NCBI GenBank assembly: GCA_030562195.1
Contig: JAUJPP010000007.1
Span: forward strand, 17,481,769 to 17,545,768
Length of the DNA: 64,000 nucleotides
From: Nipponacmea schrenckii
Taxonomy: Eukaryota; Mollusca; Gastropoda; Lottiidae
Reading direction: 5' to 3'
The position numbers and the translations under genes were made by a program. Under the pieces are notes generated by a model that saw only the letters and a list, made by a program, of their open reading frames with translations, was not told the DNA's origin and did not search any database. Below are positions 24,773-35,722 of this stretch, one piece after another. The stretch's first letter is position 1, and the number at the start of each line of letters is the position of its first letter.

Positions 24773-25438
24773 CTGAAATTTTGGAAATGATTTAATCAAA
24801 ATCGAGCAATTGGAAATTTTTATCCTGTAGAGGTTATGCCAAGAGTTACTGCAAAACTCATTAGTGTAATCAAAGGAACCACAAAATAATATTGCATCAA
24901 CATCAGTACAAGCCATGGAATTGCCTTGATGAGGATTGTAACAAATCGCCAAAGCTGGTGTTAATCCAACTCTCTATCAACTGAGCTATTCTACTGCCGT
25001 TCAACAGAAGCTATTCTGATCCGTCAAACCCTCCCCGATTCACAATATAATACTTAACAGTATATTGCGACTCTTAAAAGGTTAATGTATTTTTTCGATT
25101 AACTTTCGAAGTAATAACACTTACCAAACAATTTTGTAATATCGGTAAAAGATGATAAAACTGTCCATTTTCTTCAGAGATTCGTTGGCCTTGAAAAAAT
25201 CTGGAATTTCAATCAGCAAGATGCATAGATCACAAACACATAGAGCTTTGAGGAAACAACTTGGTACTGACGTCATTTCCTTTCTCGTCAAGACCACTAA
25301 ACTAAGGATGTTCCCTATTATACCAGTACTACATATTATTGGCGTAAGAACAGCGCAGACGGCCTTAGTATCTGATGACATATTTCTAGCCATGGTGATT
25401 TCCATATCCTCCAAAATATTGGTAGTATTTCCAGCCAT
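24088..25438 (-). CDS. Rhodopsin-class peptide GPCR 1 (FMRFamide-receptor-like)
   Basis: Two coding exons on the minus strand, 25438-25125 and 24772-24088, join in phase 2 (TG|G) with consensus gtaagt and tttcag, giving 332 residues. Seven hydrophobic segments are clear. TM1 has GN followed by ILSLVVLTRKEM; TM2 has LCVCDL; TM3 ends AIERC in place of DRY; TM7 has NTSINFLLFC in place of NPxxY. Basic loops and a Lys-rich tail fit intracellular positions. The RKEM loop and the TM7 pattern resemble FMRFamide/peptide receptors of protostomes (family knowledge). Unusual points: no Cys at the top of TM3 and none in extracellular loop 2, and TM6 has CHAIG where CWxP is usual. An acceptor at 25450-25451, 12 bases before the ATG, implies a spliced 5' UTR. 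The gene is convergent with the FAM184-like gene. The ligand is unknown. Confidence 0.88.
24925..25003 (-). mobile_element. Decayed tRNA-like (SINE head) sequence in GPCR 1 intron
   Basis: The minus strand reads agaatagctcagttgatagag (A-box-like) followed about 40 bp on by gttacaatcct (B-box-like). It lacks a proper acceptor stem, so a functional tRNA is unlikely. Confidence 0.4.
25125..25438 (-). CDS. GPCR 1 coding exon 1 (N terminus to TM2/loop)
   Basis: Starts at ATG 25438 and ends TTTG|gtaagt. It carries potential N-glycosylation sites NTT and NMS in the N terminus, then TM1 and TM2. Confidence 0.87.
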
Positions 25439-25451
25439 TTTGGTTCATTCT

Positions 25452-28400
25452 AAAACAAAATAATTAACATTATGAATTTAATATTATATCCAATGTTTTG
25501 TCTTGGAGGAGACATGGTCTCCATTTATCACTTATTCGGACATAAGCAACTTTATCTGGTCAAGATGTTTTTGAAATAAACAGTAATGCATTCTATAACC
25601 ATAGCTATTTGTTATACACAAATGTTTATTGCCATCAAACAGTAAAGCTTGCATACTTCCACTTTTGTCTTAATAATATTAGCTCGCATAAGAATTTCAA
25701 ATCAACCCTAGTCCATTCCACAACTTACCTTTTCTATGATTTAAGATGGATAAATTGAGTCGTAAGAATGAAATCTGTTATCTTCTTTAGGCATCCACCC
25801 AGTAATACCAACAACCATTATATACAGCATTGAGGAACTGATGTTATAATTTTACATATATAACTGGGAAGTACTCGTTCAATTTTCATTCGACCTATTG
25901 TTTTAAGAAGTGGCTAATTAAAAAAATCTGGTTTTTCCTTCACATTAACACTGTTTAATTGTGGTCTGAATGTCATAAAAGTGTCGATGTAATTTTTAAG
26001 TATTGTAGAAAAACAATTTGCCTAAACACATTCATTATGCCGAATTCAGAACGTTTTGATAATGATATTTTTTGTAAATATGATTATCAGACACACCATT
26101 ATGCACAATTAAGGTTATTAATTGATTGAGATTTTAGCTTGTAACAATGCATGTAAGTAATGTCACGGAAGCATGGACGCATGTATGTAGGCAGAACATC
26201 AAGTGAGAGATAAATTCTGTGCAGTAATGAAGTTTGAAGTCAACACAATGAAATGAAAATCTATAATCTTCAGAATCTGAAATGGTTAGGGTTTTCACCC
26301 ATGTGATTAATCGATATCGGCGGTTGCTCACTTTCAAGCTGATGTCACTATCGCAAATACCGTTCAACTGCAGGTAAAGCACAATAGTATTAGACCAAGT
26401 CAGAACTTCAAGAACCATATTCTACATTTAAAAACTGTCCCTTATAAACATATGAAAACTTGAAATCCTCTTTAAGAAACCCTGAAACAGATTCATTTCA
26501 ATTTCAGCACTTTGTTTTACTAAATATAGCAAATCCATTACTCAATCTTCCAGATTTCCATTCTTTCCATTTCCAAAATCCATTAGCTCCAAAATTATGT
26601 CACCACGGACAAGCTTATGATTCACTTTTTACAAGTTGTGCTATATTTAGCAAGCATAGAACTAATTTTTCCTATTTTGGACACGGGTATCTCCCACCTG
26701 AGAGATTATCTCAAAATCAAGTTTTATGACCAAAAAAAAACTAGAATCTAAATTTACCCCCATGTCAAAGTATGCCACCGTTTTGATTGGTTTAATAGAA
26801 TAAAGAATTAGAAAATAGCAAGGAAAAGACTCTTCGTTTCTTTTTCGATATAAATATTTCATTTCTTGGAACTAAATAATTTCAGGGGATTAAAAACTAG
26901 ATATTGCATGGGTTTAATGGAGGCAATAAAATTTAACCGTTTATAAGTACACAATTGGTATTTAGGCCTATTGGTTTGCAATGAAAGGTGTAAGACTAAT
27001 CTTTACAATAACCGTTTTTATGTTCATTGTCAAAGGGTTAATAGAAATTCTTCTGTACTTTTCTTTGTCGATGTGTCACCCTCGTTTAATAAGTGCTGCG
27101 TTTGGGCGACTATCAATACTTTGGCTGTTGAACACCACTTATTGAACTGTGCTATATTGAAAGTTGGTTCAAGGTTTACTATTGAATGTGTATAATAACA
27201 GCAATTTGAGTGAGAGAACTCTGAAAGAATATCGTGTTACAAACCAAGCAAACAGAGTGGAGTGCGCCTTTGGAATGAATAATCCCTGCCTCTCAAGCAC
27301 GACCCTTCAGAAATTCATTATAGTGTTTGTACTAGGATGAAAGCTGAAAGTTACTCCTTTCGTATAACCTGGTATTTTTAATATCACCCCTCCCCATTTG
27401 AACATGCAAATGTTTCCATGTTGACCCAATTGTAATAGAATAAGTTATTTGAAGAGATATTTATGATGTGGTTGTGAGAGGTTGACGGGCAATGAACCAG
27501 GAAGATGCTTGAAATTAACGTGTACCTGTAATTATACATACATAACGCCTTTTTTAGATAAAAAAAAATCGAGTTTACCAAGGAACTGCCGAGGGCAATA
27601 TTTCATAATATATTGACTCTACAAAGCTTCTGAAAGATACACTTACTGTATTTAAAAAATGTCAATGAATTTTTAAATGCACTAAATAAACAATATCGAC
27701 AATATCTTCTAAAGGGATGTCGAGTTGACAAACTAAATCAACGACTGGTATAAGAAGAGTAAGCGTCATTTCTTTCTATTATGTTTACCTCATTTTCAAA
27801 ATCCCATTAATCTTACAGAATGGTTAAGTTTAAGGATTTAAATTTGACCATATTGATGAAATTGACATGAATGAAATCGCAAAAACAAATTCATTTTTAA
27901 TGGAACACATGATGAAAGCAGAACCACGTTTGTCATCCAAATTCGCTTTTGCTTTTCACTAATTCAATATCACTAACAACCGATGTGAAACGTTCTCGGT
28001 TTCTGACACAAGTAGCTCAGACGACTAGTCGAACCGTAGGGTATTATCGACGACTTATTACAGATATCAACGTCTATTAACTACTCATCTCATCTCTGTA
28101 TTTGAGACAGCCATTGTCAGTAGTCTGACCTTCTTATTTCAACCCCTTCGTTTTTTTTTATAACATATCATAAAGTGCACTTAATAATAACATATTACAC
28201 ACATAGCAAAGAGGATAAGTTAACATCGTGTTAAACAGATATAAGCAAATACAGTAAATATGTCACCGATAAACGAAAATAAAGTTGCCGAACAAGGAAA
28301 AATATCGATTACTGTAGGGGCGATTTAACCCAAAAATATATATACAGGTATATAGAAGAGTTCACACTGGGTTGGGGAGATTAATCAATAGCCTTTCAAA

Positions 28401-29358
28401 AGTCGTGATAGTATTGGACACGCCTGGGTAGTGAATTGTTAAATTAGTGACTTAGTTATCGTAGCATGTGGGTATATATTGAAATTAATACACATCCCTG
28501 GCCTTGCCTTGACTTACAGAAATTGGCAATCACTAAATGTTGCTGCTTGTTCTATTGCTCTTTCAATACTGATTCCTAAGGTATATAACGATAGTTCCTT
28601 CATCAGTGCCCTCTGTTAAGTTTGTTAACAATATTTTCGTTATTGGGATAAGTTTGTTAAAGTAAAAACAAAAGAAGCTTACAAATTTGAAAAAGTAATC
28701 ATATTCTTACGGGTGTTTTTATAGAGGCTTGATAACTCTAAGAAAACTAAAGCTCTAAATATTATGACATTTAATAAAGTCCACAAATTTTTTGCTTGAC
28801 CAATATTCATAAAACTATAGCATTAATAATATCTGCGTATGGTGTTCATAATTGCTTAGCATTTATTTCTGTGCACCATTGTGTGCTAATTAAATAACGG
28901 ACTGTGTACTTAGCTATCACTTCACTTTTTACAAAACCTGAAATACAGCTCTTTCTAGTGGTAAAGTCAATAACTAAAAGACAAAGTAACACTGTAGTAA
29001 ATGACAGTGCTTTCAGATTTAAGTTGAAGATTGGTGGCATTTTACACTAACCGTGCATTGATTGTTGCTAACGACCAGCGATATGAATAAATAAAACTTG
29101 TGTCGCCCAAACTCGACCCGGATATGGCGGAAACAATCCTTTCGAAGGTCCCTGACAATTCGCCAAGTTTCGTCATGACGAATATCTGGGATTTAAATGT
29201 AGACTATTTTCAGAATTTCTAAAGACTGAAGAAGATATTTAAACAGGAGAAACATGGTAAGTTTAAACGAACCTCCACTGGACTTTAGCTGTATAAGACA
29301 ACATTTAAAGTTTATAAGGAATATTGTATAAGAGTTAATATATCGTTAATATATCAGA
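25452..29358. other. Intergenic stretch without recognised gene
   Basis: Holds the presumed 5' UTR exon and promoter of GPCR 1 (not located) and the promoter of the secreted-protein gene. Open frames here are short and lack support. Confidence 0.35.
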
Positions 29359-32334
29359 ATGGGTAAGTGAACGATACCTACTATTATACAGATAGTGTTA
29401 TCTAATTAACATTAAATCATATACTAGTACTGCCTAATCAAGTTTCAGTTTTACATTAGTTACCAATACAGTTTTATAAGGTTATTCGAAATTCTACATG
29501 TTTAGGAATCTCTTGTGACAGTGTTAGTGGAGCTCTGGTTGTTCTGTTGGCAAGAACAGTTGTTGGTTAAAGTGGATAGTATTAGAGAAATTTATGGAGT
29601 TATTCCCCCTTATGTATGTAACAGGAAAACGCAACAAGCAGCATAATCCCTGGCGGCATCTATGTATCGCTGGGTTAAGTCAAATTAGCATATTATATAA
29701 GCAGTTGTAATCAGTTACTCCTATTTACCATCTTTCAGTTGGGTATTATCAGATATTATCAATTCAATCGGAATCCTGCGACTAACCAATTTCTTCATTT
29801 GTACCTTCTGCTTAGATCGACAGCACAGAGTCCGATTGGTTGCGTTGAATCTCTAGTCTATCACACCGCAATGATTAGTTCATTTGACACTTTTCCATTT
29901 CAGAACATACAACATGTCTTATTCTTCTGGCAACATTCGCCATGGTTACAACAACATCATTAGCTCATGATGTAATCACAGAAAATGCCTGTCACCCTTG
30001 CAGAACCGGAAGTTCTCATACCAACAATGTCCATCGACTCTTTCAAAGACAAAATACAGAAAGCATAGCAGAATTATTGGGTGCATTCGTTGACCGGATT
30101 AATGATGTTAACGAGATGGTCAACCGCAGTATTACTAACGTAGTAAGTACATCGTCAGTCAATATATCACATCGTGGTGTTTCTAAAAACTTAACGTATA
30201 GGTCATGTCTTTATATTCAATACAACTAAAAAGATCAAAAAGATGTATACAAGTTTAAAGAAAATAATCTTTAAATGACATTTAGAAGTAGATAGAACAT
30301 TATATAACAAGAACACAATTATGGATATATTACTTCTTTTGATGATAAAGATTCCTTAACGTGAAATGAAACGTTGCTTAAATTAAAGAGAAATAGTATA
30401 TCCATTATAGTGTTTCTTGTTAATAAAGTTTAAAGATATCTAAAATCCTGCGTTCGTCATACGTTAACGATCATCATTGTTTCTGACAATCTGAACAACT
30501 GTCATTGAATTGGTCTGAGCTCAATTATAGATGAACATTGATCAGCATTCAGATGACTGTGTTACCATTATAATCTTGATTGTAGGCTATCTCAGTTGAG
30601 ATGTTGTGATTTTTTTGTCACCCAGTGTTAATGTTAGCTTGGTCTTGCCTTTCAGGTATCTTCAAATTATAGGGGCGATGTCGGATATTTATGTTTCTTA
30701 AGGATGGCTGGAGACTCAGATATTCCTACACCCACCCTCTCCTCTATCAGACAGGTAAGCCTAATTATTATGTTACCTACCACTGAATTAGCTCGTCTAA
30801 ATCTTGCTGACTTTCTGATAGATTCTCACCCTGTTTATGATAGTGATATATTGATGTATGTAATAATGAGGAATGAGAAGCCTCTGAAAGATATATTAGT
30901 CTACAAATTTCCTTGTTTGCGGTTACATCAGTCCTCGGATAATTGAGGTTCCTTTTAAGCTATCAATTTCTGCTCATACCTTGACTTCAATGGACGCCTT
31001 TAGTTTCCAATGAATGTATCGATTTATGAATGTTAAGATATATAATTTGGATAGAAAATATATTCATAAGTATCATTTTTCTATTCACTTTAAGTATAAA
31101 TGACAAATTGTTTGTGGTCTTTAATATACAACTACTTTGGTGTGTTGTCCTTTGTGACAAATTGCTCTACTGAATATATCATAACATTTAGTCCAAAGAG
31201 TTCTTTATCAATTCTTCCTCTTTTATGATGAAGAAATATCATCTATTGGACAAAATCGAGTGTTTTCCTGTTATATATTTTTTTCAATGTCAAATACTGT
31301 AAATTATGAACCAATCAAAATTTGTTATTTCATTTAAACCAATGAGAGAACATTTCCTTCTTGATTCATTCAATTCACCACTTTTAAGATAAAATCCTTT
31401 CTTGTCCTGTATTTACTCTCCTTGTACTCAGTAGTAGTAGACCTACACACAAATTGTTATTTCAAAAACATTCCTATTACCCTATGATATTTTGGTTAAA
31501 CGAGCTTTACAAAAACACTTTCATTATTGGCTAATGACCACATGACGTATTCTTTTTAAATTACAAGCAGCCCAGATCGGTCTTAAATCTTTCGATGTAT
31601 GTAATGGCGCATTCCTCTTACACAAACATTAGGTGTTACATAATCCTTGATATTTTTTAGTAAGAAAACCACGTCAATGAAATGTCTTCTGAGTTTTACA
31701 ATATGTTTATGTTATATACAAAAGATGTGGTCTGTTTTGTACAAGAAAAGTCATGAATTGCTTAGGTTAAAGATTCAGTAAGATAAGTCTTAAGTGAATT
31801 ACAAAGTTAATGAATTGTTTTCGATTTTGATACAGCGAATTTGAATTTCAATAGATATGTTATAAACTGTTTCCTTATCAACTGCATCTGCCATTTTATG
31901 TGTTCGCCACTATCGGTGCTATTATAATTTTCTAAAGTATTCAAACTATTCTATTACAGATCAATCCTTTGACGAAATCCTACAACCAACTGGCTACCCT
32001 AGCCCTTTACTTCGAGGTTCTCAATTCGGACGTCATCAGATCGTGCGGACTCGATTTCAGTCACCTTAGGGGAACACTTCCGCTTTGTCACTGGAAAAAA
32101 ATATTACGTCAGTTTCACCACCATCTCCCTGTAGAATATTGTCAGAAATCATTTCCGGTTGATGGCGTCACTTCCTGTACTATTGCAGTGGATTTGGCTT
32201 ACGTTATTCTCGAAAGCTGTCGCGGGATGTTAAGTGTGCTAGAAAGTCGAGGTAACATTTATAAAGCTTTAATAAACCAGGAAGCTTCCGCCATTTCGGC
32301 GCTTCAATTAATAATCAACTCTCATATTATGTAG
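29359..32334 (+). CDS. Secreted helical Cys-containing protein, unrecognised
   Basis: Four exons, 29359-29362 (ATGG|gtaagt), 29904-30142, 30656-30754 and 31960-32334, give 238 residues with intron phases 1, 0, 0. Residues 1-22 form a signal peptide (hydrophobic TCLILLATFAMV, then a Ser/Ala cleavage region). The mature part has eight Cys (31, 34, 94, 143, 157, 175, 187, 201), a CHPC motif and one NRS glycosylation sequon at 75. Several amphipathic stretches suggest helices: 54-74, 118-136, 158-169, 186-210 and 216-233. There is no membrane anchor. I do not recognise the family. A first exon of a few bases ending in phase 1, followed by phase-0 introns, is the classic layout of four-helix cytokine and growth-hormone-type genes (known), so a cytokine-like fold is a hypothesis. 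The first exon is the weakest part of the model. The gene lies between the two GPCR paralogues. Confidence 0.55.
29904..30142 (+). CDS. Secreted helical protein, exon 2
   Basis: Acceptor ccatttcag, donor GTA|gtaagt. It encodes most of the signal peptide, the CHPC motif and a helix with IAELLGAFVDRINDVNEMV. It needs one upstream base to be read in this frame, which the exon ending ATGG at 29362 supplies. Confidence 0.6.
30656..30754 (+). CDS. Secreted helical protein, exon 3
   Basis: Acceptor gcctttcag, donor CAG|gtaagc, exactly 33 codons, phase 0 at both ends. Encodes YRGDVGYLCFLRMAGDSD and a Pro/Ser/Thr segment. Confidence 0.6.
31960..32334 (+). CDS. Secreted helical protein, terminal exon
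   Basis: Acceptor ctattacag, 124 codons then TAG. It holds six of the eight mature Cys and three predicted helical stretches. Confidence 0.65.
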   Translation: MNPLTKSYNQLATLALYFEVLNSDVIRSCGLDFSHLRGTLPLCHWKKILRQFHHHLPVEYCQKSFPVDGVTSCTIAVDLAYVILESCRGMLSVLESRGNIYKALINQEASAISALQLIINSHIM

Positions 32335-33099
32335 ATATGTCCTTGACTCGATTAGAGTAGAAATAGATTTTGATTTCAATGGCAGGAAAGGGGAGGGGAC
32401 GAAGAAGGATGTTTTTTCAAAATGCATCTCAGTTACTTAGTGTTTATCTTATTTAACATTGTATTATATAAGGCCATTTTTTCACATTGAATACGCATGT
32501 TAATTTTGATCTCAGATTATACAAGAGAAGTTTCTCTTTCAATGTAAACTCTATGAGTTAAACTTAGGATAGGTTCAGCAAATAGTTAGACACATCAAAC
32601 ATTGGTGCTAAATAGCATAGGCGTAAGATCCTGGTCTTGTTTAAGGTGAAATCTGTCGGGCTTTTTTTTAACATTCACTGAAAAGTAATTTTGTATCTTC
32701 CGAAACTTGTATGGCATCTTCTCGGAATGACATTGACCAAATTTTAACTAGTGCTACCACAAAAAACTTAAAAAATATTATTGATTATTTGTTGAAATAC
32801 AGTGATAATTGTTTATAAAGCCACTTAATTTGAATATTATGCGAAAACGATATTTTTTTAGGACTTTTGATACAAAAATAGTCAAAGTTTACCTACAAGA
32901 TTTAACATGTTCAATGCAAATTCATTACATTATGCCTATGTTTCTGTCGTAGTTAGTAACGTTTATATCCTCTTAAGATAAGATTTATCGCAAACATGTA
33001 CTTAATTTAACATTATATTGTAATGGCGCGTGTCTGTTTAAAATGCATTATTCGATGTACCTCAAGGTATTACGTGTTGACATTGAGAAATGTTTCTAC

Positions 33100-33105
33100 A
33101 ATAAA
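33100..33105 (+). promoter_or_regulatory. Candidate polyadenylation signal, secreted helical gene
   Basis: AATAAA about 765 bp after the stop. No closer canonical hexamer was noticed. Confidence 0.3.
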
Positions 33106-33109
33106 ACAT

Positions 33110-35090
33110 CGTCTAAAACTAATATACTGACACGCTTGATACATATTAGTGGTAATTTTAATAAAAGTCAACAAGAGTAAGTGTTAAGCTAATTTTGCTG
33201 AATCTATTCCAGTAACAGTACTGTTAGTATTATATTGTAAGTTCTATGAACTATGTGTTTGTCTTTTTTTTTTAAATAAATAATATTATTTTGAAAGAAA
33301 ACTTGTATTTTTGTACATATGATATGATTTCCCCAAAAACCTAGTTCCAGAATCCTCGGCAATTCCAAATCTAAGGCAGGTAAATTAATGAACTGAAATG
33401 GACAGATTTGCCTTTTTCGGGGGTTGATATTGATTAATGTAATTAGCCCAGAGGTTCTCGAAATTTGCATAATTTTGTTCAAAAATATATAAACCGCAAA
33501 CTTTTACTTTCTTTTCGCTATGTAGCAATGTAAAGTCGTCATTCAACGTTCAAATTCGAATATTCTTGACAAATTGAAGTGACAAATTTCGATATTGACC
33601 AGTGACAGGTATTATACAATAGGAGTCCATCATAAAGTTATTTGACCTACTGGTCTGTCTTGTACAGACAAAACAAATCACGATTTTACGCCATTCACAC
33701 CTCCTTCCCGAGTTCATCCCATTACATTTTCTAATATCATTATAATTGATCTGGAGTCCAAGAACCACCCATCTGTTAATCTGGAAGCTTCAGATTGTAT
33801 ATATACCTTCTGTTCAAAGACTACTTTAAATGCTGTTTGAATAGTTTTGAATCTTTGAACCAATTTCCCAGTGGCAAAAATGGTAGAGGTTGTTTTCTAT
33901 CCTCAGACAGCATAGGAAATCGTCTTCGTCAAAATGGCTCCCACTCGTTGGTTTTCGAATCTACACATTCCAGAAGTTCAATTAAAGGTTCGAATAGACT
34001 AGTATAAAGATATTTCTTCTCTCAGTACAAGTTTGTGTGATTCGGACTCTAGAAGCAGATGTAATGGACAATTAGTGTGGAGGTCAATATTCGCCATATT
34101 TGTTAGTTTTACACCACAGCGCCACCTAGTAAAATAAACTAACAGGTTGACAGATGGATTAGCCACGTGACCTACTTTATTTAATTCATGCGATTATCGT
34201 GATTGTGTTCTGTTGACCGTTGAATTAATTCTCTCCAAACATTCAAATTAATCTACATAATGTAGTTCGTTTACCTCACAATCAATTGAGTTCCTTATAC
34301 AACACGTGATGTTATGCTCCTTTAGAATTATATAGTCTTCAGGGCGATCCTTGTCAGAACTGTTACCAATACGAACAGGGATATTAATCTGATCTGATCT
34401 GATCTGATCTGAACTACTAGAATGACCCTGTGTGTCATGGATCTATTAACGCTTTCTTCCCTTCCTAAACGCATTAGCTAATCGGCATCCCAGGGGTGCA
34501 TTCCGGCCAGCAAACAGTGGGGGGTCTATAAATAATTTGGTAGAGGAGCTGAGTGGGGGCCACAAAATTGTTAAAGAGGGGTTGATGAGGTTTGGGGCAA
34601 TAGCACGACCAGGACGACCATCGCCAGACCAGTCAAATGTCAGCTTTGGTTTAGTGGAATATGCTAGTACCACAGACAAATCGAGTCGCCAATACAAATA
34701 GGAAGTATAGAAACTGTTTATCAAACTTTATTGTAAAAGAAAAACAAAGGAAGTGTTTATCTTCCTCATTAAAATATGATTAATTTATCCTGGCCTTGTC
34801 TTCCCAGATGTTGATTGACCGGCCAAAATATTAGTTGATTTGGATAATTTCACATAAACGGTAAGTATCGCCTCCTACTTAAGTGTGTGTTTTAGAGGAT
34901 ACAGTCATAATGAATATCAATATAAAAGGGGTTATTTTTGAGAATCAGTTTCTCTAATAACACATATTCGTGTACAGAGCTATTTTATATGCACAACACA
35001 TAATTCCGTCTTACTATATCTGAAACTTGCATCCATTTTGTCCATATCTGCCTCCTTGCTAAAAGGACGCTATATTGATTTATGGTAATT
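33110..35090. other. Intergenic stretch without recognised gene
   Basis: Only a short run of five ctgat units near 34389-34413 and unsupported short frames. Probably contains the GPCR 2 promoter. Confidence 0.35.
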
Positions 35091-35099
35091 TAATAATGT

Positions 35100-35312
35100 A
35101 CGGTACGGTGTTTCATTCTGTCCGTCCACAATAGTAGTGTACGATATTTCATATGATCCGTCCATGACCTGCTTACAAGTAGGGCACGATATTTTGTATG
35201 ATCCGTCCATAACCTGTCTACTAGTACGGTACGATATTTTGTATGATCCAAAACCTATTTCTAGTAGGGTACGATATTTTGTGCGATCCGTCCATGACCT
35301 GCTTACTAGTAG
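35100..35312. repeat. 45-bp tandem repeat upstream of GPCR 2
   Basis: About four copies of gtacgatattttgtatgatc, cgtccatgacctgcttacta, gtagg. It ends about 120 bp before the GPCR 2 start codon. One copy has an internal deletion. Confidence 0.8.
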
Positions 35313-35429
35313 GGACTCTTGACTCCACCTACAAACTTATGCCAAACGAATCATTCCTCAATGACAAACTTAAAATGGCATCGGGCATTTACTTTTTTTT
35401 CTGATTCAGTTTTTATTTTAGATTTTAAA

Positions 35430-35722
35430 ATGTCCATTGAAACGGATGAACCAATCTCGGTGGGTACCTTCCTGCAGATAAGATATGTGTGTGCTATAAT
35501 GATGCCGATTGTAGTCAGTTTTGGAATCTTGGGAAATATTCTCAGTTTGGTGGTACTCACTAGAAAGGAAATGACGTCAGTTCCAGTATTGTTCCTTAAG
35601 GGCCTTTGTACCTGTAACATATGTGAACTGATAGTTGAGGTCCCAGAATATTTACAGCACAACCAATCGTTAATGAGCATGGACAATTTTATAGTCTTCT
35701 ATCGATTTTATAGTATAATTCG
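35430..35722 (+). CDS. GPCR 2 coding exon 1
   Basis: ATG at 35430 follows an in-place acceptor (ttttattttag). The exon ends ATTCG|gtaggt and covers the N terminus, TM1 and TM2. Confidence 0.87.

Noticed and set aside
26460..27195. Short plus-strand frames between GPCR 1 and the secreted-protein gene
   Set aside because: Composition is unremarkable, no conserved motif, no splice-site pattern.
29254..29256. Alternative ATG|gtaagt start for the secreted-protein gene
   Set aside because: Joined to the 29904 exon it gives only 20 codons before a stop; the ATGG|gtaagt at 29359 gives the signal-peptide frame.
34446..34724. Minus-strand 92-codon frame with DWSGDGRPGRA
   Set aside because: No splice or start support. 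A faint similarity to minus-strand sequence near 900-960 was too short to treat as a gene or repeat family.
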